Part shown: positions 55,729-64,000 of the stretch, one piece after another
How positions within the stretch are numbered: position 1 is the stretch's first letter
Layout: each line of letters opens with the position of its first letter
DNA from: an uncultured Maribacter sp.
GTDB lineage: Bacteria > Bacteroidota > Bacteroidia > Flavobacteriales > Flavobacteriaceae
NCBI RefSeq assembly: GCF_947496775.1
Contig: NZ_CANMDU010000009.1
Coordinates: 1 to 64,000, forward strand
Length of the DNA: 64,000 nt
Direction of reading: 5' to 3'
Position numbers and translations under genes: made by a program
The notes under the pieces: model-generated
What the model was told of the DNA's origin: nothing
Databases searched by the model: none
Seen by the model: only the letters and a program-made list of their open reading frames with translations

Positions 55729-55760
55729 TTTTAATACTCTAATCTTTGGAGTATTAAATC
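55727..55760 (+). promoter_or_regulatory. Hairpin directly after the SAM-II aptamer
   Basis: AATACTC (55733-55739) pairs with GAGTATT (55749-55755), and outer bases GATTT and AAATC extend the stem with one bulge. It begins at the last base of the pseudoknot arm (G727 in the 55,000s), so stem base and pseudoknot may compete. No T run follows, so it is not a standard terminator. Confidence 0.5.
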
Positions 55761-55811
55761 TATTATAGCACAGGTCTATACAGGAATGTTTTTTCTCATT
55801 AAAATAGTGTT

Positions 55812-57068
55812 ATGTCTTATTTATTTACATCAGAATCTGTTAGTGAAGGACACCCAGATAAAGTGGCGGACCAAATTAGCGATGCCTTATTAGATAGTTT
55901 TTTAGCTTTTGACCCAGAAAGTAAAGTAGCTTGTGAAACTCTTGTAACAACAGGGCAAGTAGTATTGGCAGGGGAGGTAAAAAGTAATACCTATTTAGAT
56001 GTGCAGAATATAGCTAGAACGGTAATCAATAAAATAGGGTATACAAAAGGAGAATACCAATTTAGTGGAGATTCTTGTGGCGTAATTTCTCTTATTCATG
56101 AGCAATCGCAAGATATTAATCAAGGGGTAGATAGAGGGGAAAAAGAGCAACAAGGAGCTGGTGATCAGGGAATGATGTTTGGTTATGCAACCAAAGAAAC
56201 AGAGAATTACATGCCACTGGCTTTGGATATTTCTCATAAAATTCTTCAGGTTTTGGCGGAGTTAAGAAGAGAAAATAAAGAGATAAATTATTTAAGGCCA
56301 GATGCTAAGTCTCAAGTTACTATAGAGTATTCTAATGATAATGTGCCACAGCGTATAGATACCATAGTTGTTTCTACCCAGCACGATGCTTTTAATGCTG
56401 ATGATGAGGTAATGCTTGCAAAAATTAAAAAAGATATTGTTTCTATTTTAATACCTAGAGTTAAGGCGCAATTGCCCGTAGATACGCAAGCTTTATTTGA
56501 TGATCAAATTACATATCATATAAACCCAACAGGGAAATTTGTAATAGGAGGACCTCATGGAGATACTGGGTTAACAGGTCGCAAGATAATCGTGGATACT
56601 TATGGAGGAAAAGGAGCTCATGGAGGAGGTGCTTTTAGTGGTAAAGACCCAAGTAAAGTGGATAGAAGCGCGGCTTACGCGGCAAGACATATTGCTAAAA
56701 ATTTAGTTGCCGCTGGGGTTGCAGATGAAATATTAGTACAAGTTAGTTATGCAATTGGTGTAGTAGAACCGACCTCAATTTTTGTAGATACTTACGGAAC
56801 GGCTAATGTAGATTTAACAGATGGAGTTATAGCGGAAAAAGTATCTGGACTTTTCGATATGCGTCCATTTGCCATAGAAAAACGTTTAAAATTAAGAAAC
56901 CCTATTTATTTAGAATCTGCTGCTTATGGGCATATGGGTAAAGAACCAAAAATTATAACTAAAGTGTTCGAGTCGCCGTACAATGGTAGAGTAGAAAAAG
57001 AGGTAGAGTTGTTCACTTGGGAAAAATTAGATATGGTAAATGAAGTTAAAACATCTTTTAATTTGTAA
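55812..57068 (+). CDS. metK: S-adenosylmethionine synthetase
   Basis: A 418-residue enzyme making SAM from methionine and ATP. The N-terminal [19 protein letters not shown], the [12 protein letters not shown] signature and [20 protein letters not shown]-loop signature are all intact; metal-binding Asp and Lys residues are in these blocks. Length is slightly above E. coli MetK, as usual in this group. A single gene with consensus promoter, SAM-II riboswitch and terminator, which makes it a self-contained feedback unit. Confidence 0.97.
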   Translation: MSYLFTSESVSEGHPDKVADQISDALLDSFLAFDPESKVACETLVTTGQVVLAGEVKSNTYLDVQNIARTVINKIGYTKGEYQFSGDSCGVISLIHEQSQDINQGVDRGEKEQQGAGDQGMMFGYATKETENYMPLALDISHKILQVLAELRRENKEINYLRPDAKSQVTIEYSNDNVPQRIDTIVVSTQHDAFNADDEVMLAKIKKDIVSILIPRVKAQLPVDTQALFDDQITYHINPTGKFVIGGPHGDTGLTGRKIIVDTYGGKGAHGGGAFSGKDPSKVDRSAAYAARHIAKNLVAAGVADEILVQVSYAIGVVEPTSIFVDTYGTANVDLTDGVIAEKVSGLFDMRPFAIEKRLKLRNPIYLESAAYGHMGKEPKIITKVFESPYNGRVEKEVELFTWEKLDMVNEVKTSFNL

Positions 57069-57093
57069 GTCATCTATTTTTTTAAAATTATAA

Positions 57094-57120
57094 AAGAAGA
57101 ACCTTAGCGGGTTCTTTTTT
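57094..57120 (+). terminator. Terminator after metK
   Basis: AAGAACC pairs with GGGTTCTT (57097-57116), flanked by A residues and a T run to 57120. The stem is short but the T tract is good. Confidence 0.82.
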
Positions 57121-57156
57121 GTTTTTAGTAAATTTAAGCGACTAATTAAATGAAAT

Positions 57157-59082
57157 ATGAAAAGTAATGTTTGGTTATTTATTATAGCCTTATTTGTAGT
57201 GTCTTGTAAAGAAGTTGTAACACTTAAAAATACAGAAGAAGATACTTATGTAAAGGATAACTATTCTAAGCAAGAAGTAGAAATAAAAATGCGAGATGGA
57301 GCAACACTGCATACTACCATTTATACCCCTAAAGATACTTCTAAAGATTACCCTATTTTAATGCAGCGAACTCCATATAGTTCTAGTCCGTATGGAGAAG
57401 GGAAGTTTAAAAAGAATATTGGACCAAATATTCACCTTATGAGAGAAGGAAATATTTTTGTTTACCAAGATGTTCGTGGACGGTGGTTAAGTGAGGGGTC
57501 TTATGAAAATATGCGTGCTTATATTCCTAATAAAAAAACAGATAAAGATGTAGATGAAAGTTCAGATACTTATGATACCATTGAGTGGTTGGTGAATAAT
57601 GTGAAGCATAATAATGGTAAAGTTGGTATATGGGGAATATCTTATCCAGGGTATTATTCAACTTACGCTACTGTTGATGCGCACCCGGCTTTAAAAGCAG
57701 CTTCTCCTCAGGCTTGCATAGGAGACTTCTTTTTTGACGATTTTCACCATAACGGAGCGTATATGTTAAGTTATTTTAGGGCTACATCTCTTTTTGGAAC
57801 CAAAAGACCTAATGGAGATCAGCCTATTGATACGGCATGGTATTCTTTGCCAAAATTACCATCGGAAGATCAATATCAATTTTTTCTGGATGCAGGTCCT
57901 TTAAAGAATTTAAATTCTTTTTTTCAGTATGAAACGGAAGATACTCCTAGAATAGGAACAAAAAATATGGTCGATGATTTCTTTTGGAATGAATTAAAAG
58001 AACATCCTAATTATGATGAACTATGGCAAAGTAGAGGGTTAATTCAACACTTAAGGAACGTGAAATCTAGTGTGGCAACCATGATAGTTGGTGGTTGGTT
58101 TGATGCCGAAGATTTATACGGGCCTTTAGAGACTTATAAAAACATAGAGAAATATAATAAAGATAATTATAATACGATTGTTTTTGGTCCTTGGGATCAT
58201 GGAGCATGGTCTAAAAGAAGAGGAAAAAATATAGTAGGAAATTATTATTTTGGGGATTCAATCTCAGAGTTTTTTCAAGAAAAAATAGAGACCAAATTTT
58301 TTAATCACTTTTTAAAAGGCAAAGGGGATCATAATAGTGGATTGCCCGAAGCATATGTGTTCGATTCTGGGAGAAAAAGCTGGAAAACATATGATAGTTG
58401 GCCACCAAAAGAAATTATTAAACAAGAATTTTTTCTTTTAGATAATGAGGTTTTAGGTATAGAAAAAGGGAAGGAAACAAGAATTAGGTTTATAAGTAAT
58501 GTTAAAAAGCCTGTACCATATTCTGAAGATATAAAATCGGTATTTACTCCAAGAAAGTACATGACAGATGATCAGCGTTTTGCTGCTCGTCGTTCCGATG
58601 TTTTAGTTTTTGAAACAGGGGTTATGGATAAAGATTTAACCCTTGCAGGGGATATATTGGCAAAACTTAAGGTGGCAACTACAGGGACAGCGGCAGATTG
58701 GATTGTAAAGGTTATAGATGTGCATCCTTCAGATACAGAGACACATGAAGACATGCAAAAACATTTAAAAATGAGTAATTATCATATGATGGTTCGTAGT
58801 GAAGTATTACGAGGTAGGTTTAGGAATAGTTTTTCTAATCCAGAACCTTTTATTCCAAACAAAAAAACAGAAGTAAATATTAAACTTCAAGATGTTTTTC
58901 ATACAATCAAAAAGGGACATAAATTACAAATACAGGTACAGAGTACTTGGTTTCCGCTTATAGATTTAAATCCGCAGACCTATGTAGATAATATTTTTAA
59001 AGCAGAAAAGGATGACTTTAAAACGCAGACACATACCGTATTTACAGGCTCTAGTATAGAATTTTCTATATTAAAGCCATAA
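57157..59082 (+). CDS. CocE/NonD family hydrolase, lipoprotein
   Basis: A 641-residue serine hydrolase with a lipoprotein signal (Cys17, FVVSCKE). The alpha/beta hydrolase domain includes RTPYSSSPYG, DVRGRWLSEG and the nucleophile GISYPGYYS (Ser near residue 169); GWFDAEDLYGP and FGPWDHGAW supply the Asp and His. The C-terminal third is the jelly-roll domain of the X-Pro dipeptidyl-peptidase/cocaine-esterase/glutaryl-7-ACA-acylase group. It probably hydrolyses esters or amides at the cell surface. It has no clear link to the methionine genes on both sides. Confidence 0.9.
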   Translation: MKSNVWLFIIALFVVSCKEVVTLKNTEEDTYVKDNYSKQEVEIKMRDGATLHTTIYTPKDTSKDYPILMQRTPYSSSPYGEGKFKKNIGPNIHLMREGNIFVYQDVRGRWLSEGSYENMRAYIPNKKTDKDVDESSDTYDTIEWLVNNVKHNNGKVGIWGISYPGYYSTYATVDAHPALKAASPQACIGDFFFDDFHHNGAYMLSYFRATSLFGTKRPNGDQPIDTAWYSLPKLPSEDQYQFFLDAGPLKNLNSFFQYETEDTPRIGTKNMVDDFFWNELKEHPNYDELWQSRGLIQHLRNVKSSVATMIVGGWFDAEDLYGPLETYKNIEKYNKDNYNTIVFGPWDHGAWSKRRGKNIVGNYYFGDSISEFFQEKIETKFFNHFLKGKGDHNSGLPEAYVFDSGRKSWKTYDSWPPKEIIKQEFFLLDNEVLGIEKGKETRIRFISNVKKPVPYSEDIKSVFTPRKYMTDDQRFAARRSDVLVFETGVMDKDLTLAGDILAKLKVATTGTAADWIVKVIDVHPSDTETHEDMQKHLKMSNYHMMVRSEVLRGRFRNSFSNPEPFIPNKKTEVNIKLQDVFHTIKKGHKLQIQVQSTWFPLIDLNPQTYVDNIFKAEKDDFKTQTHTVFTGSSIEFSILKP

Positions 59083-59132
59083 TTGAGGTTTTAAAATTAG
59101 GGAGGTAATTTGTTATTTTATTAAAAAAAGTA

Positions 59133-59162
59133 GTGGAATTAAATTTTCCCGATATATATTTG
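59133..59162 (+). promoter_or_regulatory. Promoter of the metY operon
   Basis: TATATTTG at 59155-59162 is a perfect -7 box; 19 bases upstream is GTG (59133-59135), one mismatch from TTG. The start of transcription would be near 59168, about 25 bases before the SAM-I aptamer. Confidence 0.65.
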
Positions 59163-59192
59163 TAGCTCAAAAGTTCAAACACGTATTGAATT

Positions 59193-59308
59193 GTTATCAA
59201 GAAAGGTGGAGGGATTAGACCCTTTGAAACCTTAGCAACCCTTTATTTTAGTAAAGAAGGTGCTAAATTCTACCAGAAATCAGAATATGATTTTATAAGG
59301 CAGATAAC
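59193..59308 (+). ncRNA. SAM-I (S-box) riboswitch upstream of metY
   Basis: P1 is a perfect GTTATC (59193-59198) with GATAAC (59303-59308). Inside are the S-box blocks in order: AAGAAAGGTGGAGGGATTAGACCC split across the J1/2-P2 region, GAAACC, TTAGCAACCC, AAGGTGCTAAATTCTACCAG, and a variable P4 hairpin. These are the conserved SAM-binding core and kink-turn elements of SAM-I. The genes that follow make homocysteine/methionine precursors, as expected for a SAM-repressed unit. Confidence 0.95.
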
Positions 59309-59440
59309 GAAATAAGCTATTTTATAGCGATTTTCCATTTTCTTTTTAACTCTTTGATTTTTCTTAAATGCAAAAAGTCTGCATTTTGTGAAGTTTGGAT
59401 TTTTTAATCTAATTAGCAACTATTAAAAAATCAAAAAATC
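59309..59440 (+). other. Leader between the SAM-I aptamer and metY
   Basis: 132 AT-rich bases. Two small hairpins are visible, GCTAT/ATAGC around 59315-59327 followed by a T-rich stretch, and AAATGCA/TGCATTT around 59368-59388. Either might be part of the expression platform, but neither is a convincing classical terminator. Confidence 0.4.
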
Positions 59441-60718
59441 ATGAGTGATCAAAAAATTTCGACAAACGCTTTACATGCTGGTCATGATACAACGCAAACT
59501 GCAGGAACCAGAGCTGTGCCAATTTACCAAACTTCTTCGTATGTATTTAATGATACGGATCATGCCGCAAATTTATTTGCATTAAAAGAACTAGGGTTTA
59601 TTTATACCCGTTTAAATAACCCAACAAATCAAATTTTACAAGATAGGTTAGCTGCTGTTGAAGGTGGTGTTGGTGCTGTCGTTTTTGCATCAGGTACTTC
59701 TGCTATTTCTACAGGCTTACTAACGTTGTTAAAAGCTGGTGATCATATTGTAGCTTCTAGCAGTTTGTACGGTGGTACTTTTAATCTATTGAATGTAACT
59801 TTACCTAGATTAGGTATTACAACCACTTTTGTAGATGCATCGGATTCAGAAAATTTCGGGAAAGCAGTACAAGATAATACAAGAGCATTTTTCGTAGAAT
59901 CTTTAGGAAATCCGAAATTAGATGTGCTAGATTTAAAAGCAATTTCTAAACAAGCAAAAGCCGCTCAAGTTCCATTTATTGTCGATAATACAGTAGCTAC
60001 TCCGGCATTGTTAAATCCGATAGAGCATGGAGCTAACCTGGTAATTCATTCTTTAACTAAATATATCGGTGGGCAAGGAACTTCTTTAGGAGGAGCAATA
60101 ATAGACGCTGGTACTTTTGATTGGACTAATGGTAAGTTTCCGGAGTTTACAGAACCTTCTGCCGGTTACCACGGATTAGTGTATAGCGAAGCATTAGGGG
60201 CTGCAGCATTTACTTTTAAACTAATTTTAGAAGGATTAAGAGATTTTGGAGGGGCATTAAGTCCGTATAACGCATTTCAGATTATTCAAGGGTTAGAAAC
60301 GTTAAATGTTAGAATAAAGCAACATAGTGCTAATGCTTTAGAATTGGCAACTTGGTTAGAGGGTAGAGATGAGGTTGCATGGGTAAATTACCCTGGTTTA
60401 AAAAGTAGTACGTACAATGAATTAGCTAAAGAATACTTGCCCAAAGGACAAAGTGGATTAGTGACTTTTGGAATAAAAGGAGGGTTTGAAGCAGCCAAAA
60501 AAGTAACAGATGCTACTAAGGTCTTTTCGTTACTGGCTAATATTGGAGACACAAAATCTTTAATTATTCATCCAGCAAGTACTACACATCAACAGTTAAC
60601 AGTAGAACAACAAGCGGATGCAGGAGTAGGACAAGATTTAATTCGTTTGTCTGTAGGTTTGGAAGATATATCCGATTTAAAAGCCGATCTAGAGCAAGCT
60701 TTTGCCGCTATAAGCTAA
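59441..60718 (+). CDS. metY: O-acetylhomoserine aminocarboxypropyltransferase (sulfhydrylase)
   Basis: A 425-residue PLP enzyme that makes homocysteine from O-acetylhomoserine and sulfide. The family start STNALHAGHDTTQTAGTRAVPIYQT, the PLP lysine in IHSLTKYIGGQGTSLGG (Lys near residue 206) and FSLLANIGDTKSLIIHPASTTH identify the MetY branch of Cys/Met metabolism enzymes. The next gene makes its substrate O-acetylhomoserine, 27 bases downstream, and both lie behind the SAM-I riboswitch. Confidence 0.95.
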   Translation: MSDQKISTNALHAGHDTTQTAGTRAVPIYQTSSYVFNDTDHAANLFALKELGFIYTRLNNPTNQILQDRLAAVEGGVGAVVFASGTSAISTGLLTLLKAGDHIVASSSLYGGTFNLLNVTLPRLGITTTFVDASDSENFGKAVQDNTRAFFVESLGNPKLDVLDLKAISKQAKAAQVPFIVDNTVATPALLNPIEHGANLVIHSLTKYIGGQGTSLGGAIIDAGTFDWTNGKFPEFTEPSAGYHGLVYSEALGAAAFTFKLILEGLRDFGGALSPYNAFQIIQGLETLNVRIKQHSANALELATWLEGRDEVAWVNYPGLKSSTYNELAKEYLPKGQSGLVTFGIKGGFEAAKKVTDATKVFSLLANIGDTKSLIIHPASTTHQQLTVEQQADAGVGQDLIRLSVGLEDISDLKADLEQAFAAIS

Positions 60719-60745
60719 AGTATTAATTATATTAAAAAATATCAG

Positions 60746-63700
60746 ATGTTACATCATCTTACTATTACTAATTATAAAACATATAGCGGTGTGTCTCAAG
60801 ACATATCACTATCCTATCAATTATTTGGTCAACCATTGCATAAAGCGCCAATAGTATTAGTAAATCATGCCTTAACAGGTAATTCTAATGTTACAGGAAA
60901 AGATGGCTGGTGGTCCGCTATTGTTGGGGAAGGGAAGTGTATAGATACTAATAAATACACTATTCTAGCATTTAATGTTCCTGGTAATGGTTATGATGGT
61001 TTTGTAATAGAAAATTATAAAGATTTTATAGCAAGGGATGTTGCTAGAATATTTTTGGAAGGTCTAGAAGCTCTTGATGTCCATAAGCTATATGCTGTAA
61101 TTGGAGGCTCTATGGGCGGTGGTATTGCTTGGGAAATGGCTGCGCTTAATCCCAGTTTAACGGAGCATTTAATTCCTGTAGCTTCGGATTGGAAATCTAC
61201 AGATTGGCTTATTGGCAATTGTCAAATACAAGAGCAATTTTTGGTTAATTCTAAGCAGCCTGTTCATGATGCTCGTATGCATGCTATGTTGTGTTATAGA
61301 ACGCCAGAGTCTTTTAATGAGCGCTTTAATAGGAGTACTAATGAAGAATTAAAGGTTTTTAATGTAGAAAGTTGGTTAACACATCATGGAGAAAAATTGA
61401 AAGAAAGATTTCAATTATCGGCCTATAAATTAATGAACCAACTTCTTAAAACTATTGATATAACTAAAGGACAGGAGAAAGCCTTTGCGGTTTTACAAAA
61501 TAGCGAAACTAATATTCATATTATAGGAGTAGATTCTGATTTGTTTTTTACTGCTAAAGAAAATAGGGAAACTTTTAAGCAGATAGCGCAAGCTAATAAT
61601 AATGTAACCTATGGAGAAATACAATCTTTACATGGGCATGATGCTTTTTTATTAGAGTTTGATCAAGTTCAAAAATTGCTACACGGAATTTTTAATTTGG
61701 AAGAGGAGACATCAAAGGTTAAAGTATTAAAGTTTGGAGGTAAATCTTTGAGTAACGGAGAAGGTTTGGGTTATGTTTTAAATATTGTTTCTAATAAGGT
61801 AAAAGAAGGAGAAAATATTGCGGTTGTACTCTCTGCTAGAGAAAAGGCAACAGATCAACTAGAGCTTATATTGGATAAAGCAGCAGCAGGAAAAAATTAT
61901 GCAAAAGATTTTGAAGCTTTTGAAAAATATCAGACACATACTTATAAAAATGTAAATCTTTCTAAAGAATTTGCCGGTTTATTTCAGTTGTATGAGGGGG
62001 TTGCCTTGTTAGGGGATTATAGTGTAAAAATTAAGGATCAGGTATTGGCATATGGGGAGTTAATTTCGGCCAAGCTTATTACAAAATTACTTATAGGGAA
62101 AGGAGTGAAAGCTCAATTGATGGATTCTAGAGATTTAATCAAGACAGATGATAATTTTGGGGATGCCAGTGTGTTAGAAGCTATTTCTAAAGAAAATGTG
62201 GTACGGGAATTTGCTTTATTGCCTAAAGGAACAGTGCCCGTGTTTACAGGTTTTATAGCGTCTACTTTAGATGGGCAAACTACAACACTAGGAAGAAATG
62301 GCAGTAATTATTCCGCTGCTTTATTGGCTAATTTTTTAGATGCAGGAGAGCTTCAAAATTATACGCATGTAGATGGTATTTTTACGGCGAATCCAGATTT
62401 TGTGGATGATGCTAAACGAATTTCAGAACTTTCTTATAGTGAGGCTAATGAATTGGCAAATTTTGGGGCAACTATTTTACATGCAAAAACTATTATTCCG
62501 TTAATAGAGAAGAATATTCCTTTACGTATTTTAAATACCTTTAATAGTGGCAATGAAGGGACTCTAATAAGTGCTAAAACTAGTAAAGAAGGAATAAAAT
62601 CTATCTCGGTAATAGAAAAAGTAGCTTTAATAAACTTAGAAGGAAGAGGTTTGTTAGGCAAGGTAGGAGTAGATGCTCGTATTTTTAAAGCTTTAGGAGA
62701 TAGTAATATTAGTGTAAGTATTATTTCGCAAGGTTCTTCAGAGAGGGGAATAGGGCTAGTGGTAGATGCAGATATAGCTCAAAAAGCAAAGCAGGCATTA
62801 GACAGAGAGTTTACACATGATTATACCTCTAAGGATGTAAATAGAATTACAGTAGTTCGGGATGTTTCGGTTATATCTATAGTTGGGCAAGATTTAAGTT
62901 CGTTTCATAAACCATACAATTCTTTAATAAAGAATCAGATTATTCCATTGTTGTTTAATAATACAGTTACTGGTAAAAATGTGAGTTTGGTTGTAAAGAA
63001 AACAGATTTGCATAAGGCATTGAACGTAATGCATAGTCAGGTTTTTGGAATAAGTAAGAAAGTGAATATTGCTGTTTTTGGACATGGAAATGTCGGAGGT
63101 ACATTGGTAGATCAAATATTAAAATCTGCTAAAAATATTGACAAAAGGAAAGGGCTAGATCTTAGAGTGTTTGCTGTCGCAAATTCTAAAAAAGTGCTTT
63201 TAAATAAAAAAGGAGTTTCTAAAAATTGGAAATCCTTAATCAATGAAAAAGGGGAAGCGTATACCATAGATACCATTTTTGATTTTGCTAAGAGGCATCA
63301 TTTAGAAAATTTAATAGTAGTAGATAATACCGCGAGTGAAGATTTTGTAGCGTATTATTTTGATTTTGTAGAAAATGGATTCGACATTGTTTCGTCAAAC
63401 AAAATAGCAAATACTTTAGGTTTTGATTATTACCAGCTTTTAAGAGAAGAGTTAGTTAAAAATCAAAAACAATATTTATATGAGACTAATGTAGGTGCAG
63501 GTTTACCATTAATAGATACTATTAAACTATTGCATTTGTCTGGAGAAAATATAACCAGAATTAAAGGTGTTTTTTCGGGTTCATTAAGTTATATATTCAA
63601 TACTTTTTCAGAGGTAAATGTTCCTTTTTCGGCAATTTTAATAGATGCTATGAAAAAAGGATTTACAGAGCCGGATCCTAGAGAAGATTTGTCAGGGAAT

Positions 63701-64000
63701 GATGTAGGTAGAAAATTGTTGATTTTAGCAAGAGAATTAGAGTTGAGTAATGAATTTACCGATGTTAAAATTCAGAATCTTATACCAGAATTATTACAAA
63801 GTGGAGATACGAAACACTTTTTAGATAATCTGGATATGTTAGATGAGACGTTTAATCAGATAAAGAAAAATCAAAAACCGGATCACGTATTACGTTATGT
63901 GGGAGATTTGCATGGAAACCTTCAAGAAGAAAAAGGAGTTTTAGATGTAAAGTTAATCTCTGTTCCTAAAGAAAGTGCTTTAGGGCAAATAAAAGGGTCG
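60746..64000 (+). CDS. thrA: Trifunctional homoserine O-acetyltransferase / aspartokinase / homoserine dehydrogenase (3' end beyond the window)
   Basis: An unbroken frame from ATG 60746 to the window edge gives 1085 residues with no stop. Residues 1-320 are MetX-like: HALTGNS, nucleophile Ser122 in IGGSMGGG, Asp265 in GVDSDLFF and His298 in HGHDAFL. From 325 on it is aspartokinase (VKVLKFGGKS; TLGRNGSNYSAALLANF; YTHVDGIFTANP), then two ACT-type regulatory segments (about 600-755). Homoserine dehydrogenase begins near 770 (VAVFGHGNVGGT type, here NIAVFGHGNVGG), with NVGAGLPLIDTIK and GFTEPDPREDLSGNDVGRK. It ends in-window at ESALGQIKGS, so about 40 residues are probably missing. One chain would take aspartate (with one external step) to O-acetylhomoserine for MetY. 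KFGGKS has Lys where KFGGTS is usual. Confidence 0.93.
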   Translation, partial: MLHHLTITNYKTYSGVSQDISLSYQLFGQPLHKAPIVLVNHALTGNSNVTGKDGWWSAIVGEGKCIDTNKYTILAFNVPGNGYDGFVIENYKDFIARDVARIFLEGLEALDVHKLYAVIGGSMGGGIAWEMAALNPSLTEHLIPVASDWKSTDWLIGNCQIQEQFLVNSKQPVHDARMHAMLCYRTPESFNERFNRSTNEELKVFNVESWLTHHGEKLKERFQLSAYKLMNQLLKTIDITKGQEKAFAVLQNSETNIHIIGVDSDLFFTAKENRETFKQIAQANNNVTYGEIQSLHGHDAFLLEFDQVQKLLHGIFNLEEETSKVKVLKFGGKSLSNGEGLGYVLNIVSNKVKEGENIAVVLSAREKATDQLELILDKAAAGKNYAKDFEAFEKYQTHTYKNVNLSKEFAGLFQLYEGVALLGDYSVKIKDQVLAYGELISAKLITKLLIGKGVKAQLMDSRDLIKTDDNFGDASVLEAISKENVVREFALLPKGTVPVFTGFIASTLDGQTTTLGRNGSNYSAALLANFLDAGELQNYTHVDGIFTANPDFVDDAKRISELSYSEANELANFGATILHAKTIIPLIEKNIPLRILNTFNSGNEGTLISAKTSKEGIKSISVIEKVALINLEGRGLLGKVGVDARIFKALGDSNISVSIISQGSSERGIGLVVDADIAQKAKQALDREFTHDYTSKDVNRITVVRDVSVISIVGQDLSSFHKPYNSLIKNQIIPLLFNNTVTGKNVSLVVKKTDLHKALNVMHSQVFGISKKVNIAVFGHGNVGGTLVDQILKSAKNIDKRKGLDLRVFAVANSKKVLLNKKGVSKNWKSLINEKGEAYTIDTIFDFAKRHHLENLIVVDNTASEDFVAYYFDFVENGFDIVSSNKIANTLGFDYYQLLREELVKNQKQYLYETNVGAGLPLIDTIKLLHLSGENITRIKGVFSGSLSYIFNTFSEVNVPFSAILIDAMKKGFTEPDPREDLSGNDVGRKLLILARELELSNEFTDVKIQNLIPELLQSGDTKHFLDNLDMLDETFNQIKKNQKPDHVLRYVGDLHGNLQEEKGVLDVKLISVPKESALGQIKGS

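Noticed and set aside
59309-59440. A classical terminator as the SAM-I expression platform
   Set aside because: The visible hairpins are short (5-7 bp), and no strong GC stem with a T run was found, so the mechanism is left open.
1-64000. Prophage, defence island or secondary-metabolite cluster
   Set aside because: No integrase, phage structural gene, restriction, toxin-antitoxin, CRISPR or NRPS/PKS gene was recognised; nearly every long frame is a housekeeping or common flavobacterial gene.

Overview
The window looks like chromosomal DNA of a marine or environmental member of the Flavobacteriaceae (Bacteroidota). The evidence is low GC content, flavobacterial promoters of the TTG-N19-TAnnTTTG type, gliding and type IX secretion genes (gldJ, porV), the split pyruvate dehydrogenase genes, lipoproteins with typical lipoboxes, and a fused homoserine acetyltransferase/aspartokinase/homoserine dehydrogenase. 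Most of the window is housekeeping DNA with short gaps. No CRISPR array, prophage or intact mobile element was seen.

Layout. 1-80: 3' end of a 5S rRNA gene and its terminator. 81-1260: dead IS3-family insertion sequence. 1260-10194: nitrogen and carbon metabolism (gltBD on minus, an acyl-CoA dehydrogenase on minus, a Glu/Leu-type dehydrogenase on plus). 10485-15068: Na+/H+ antiporter NhaD, an ExbB-ExbD-TonB operon and folC. 15131-15205: tRNA-Val(TAC). 15300-16600: dead ISAon1-like element. 16660-21222: murF and gldJ on minus, porV on plus; the T9SS sortase gene porU, usually found between gldJ and porV, is absent here. 21527-24822: cdd, pdhA, pdhC. 24907-29814: M28 peptidase, SDR, SprT-like protein, manC, DUF389 protein. 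29811-36351: MlaFE-type ABC genes, a PafA-like phosphatase, murI, folA, a class V aminotransferase and a small glycogen-binding-domain protein. 36413-41533: DUF427 protein, egtD-egtB (ergothioneine type), a TonB-like protein, a chromosomal subclass B1 metallo-beta-lactamase, thyA. 41650-45610: nucleoside transporter, bifunctional nuclease, etfBA. 45789-54932: pdhB, a DUF5686 membrane protein, ppa, a membrane pyrophosphatase, an App1-type protein, pepE, a deoxynucleoside kinase. 54933-64000: methionine/SAM region.

The most interesting part is the right end. metK is preceded by a consensus promoter and a candidate SAM-II riboswitch. Only 3.5 kb downstream, metY and a trifunctional MetX-aspartokinase-homoserine dehydrogenase gene (cut by the window edge) follow a clear SAM-I riboswitch. 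Two unrelated SAM-sensing RNA classes therefore appear to sit over SAM use and methionine synthesis in one neighbourhood. Other points worth checking are the missing porU, a perfect 28-bp palindrome between etfB and pdhB, an unusual 80-residue tail on the membrane pyrophosphatase, and a possible EgtE-like lyase near egtBD.

Functions are assigned from recognisable motifs by reading alone; no database search was run.
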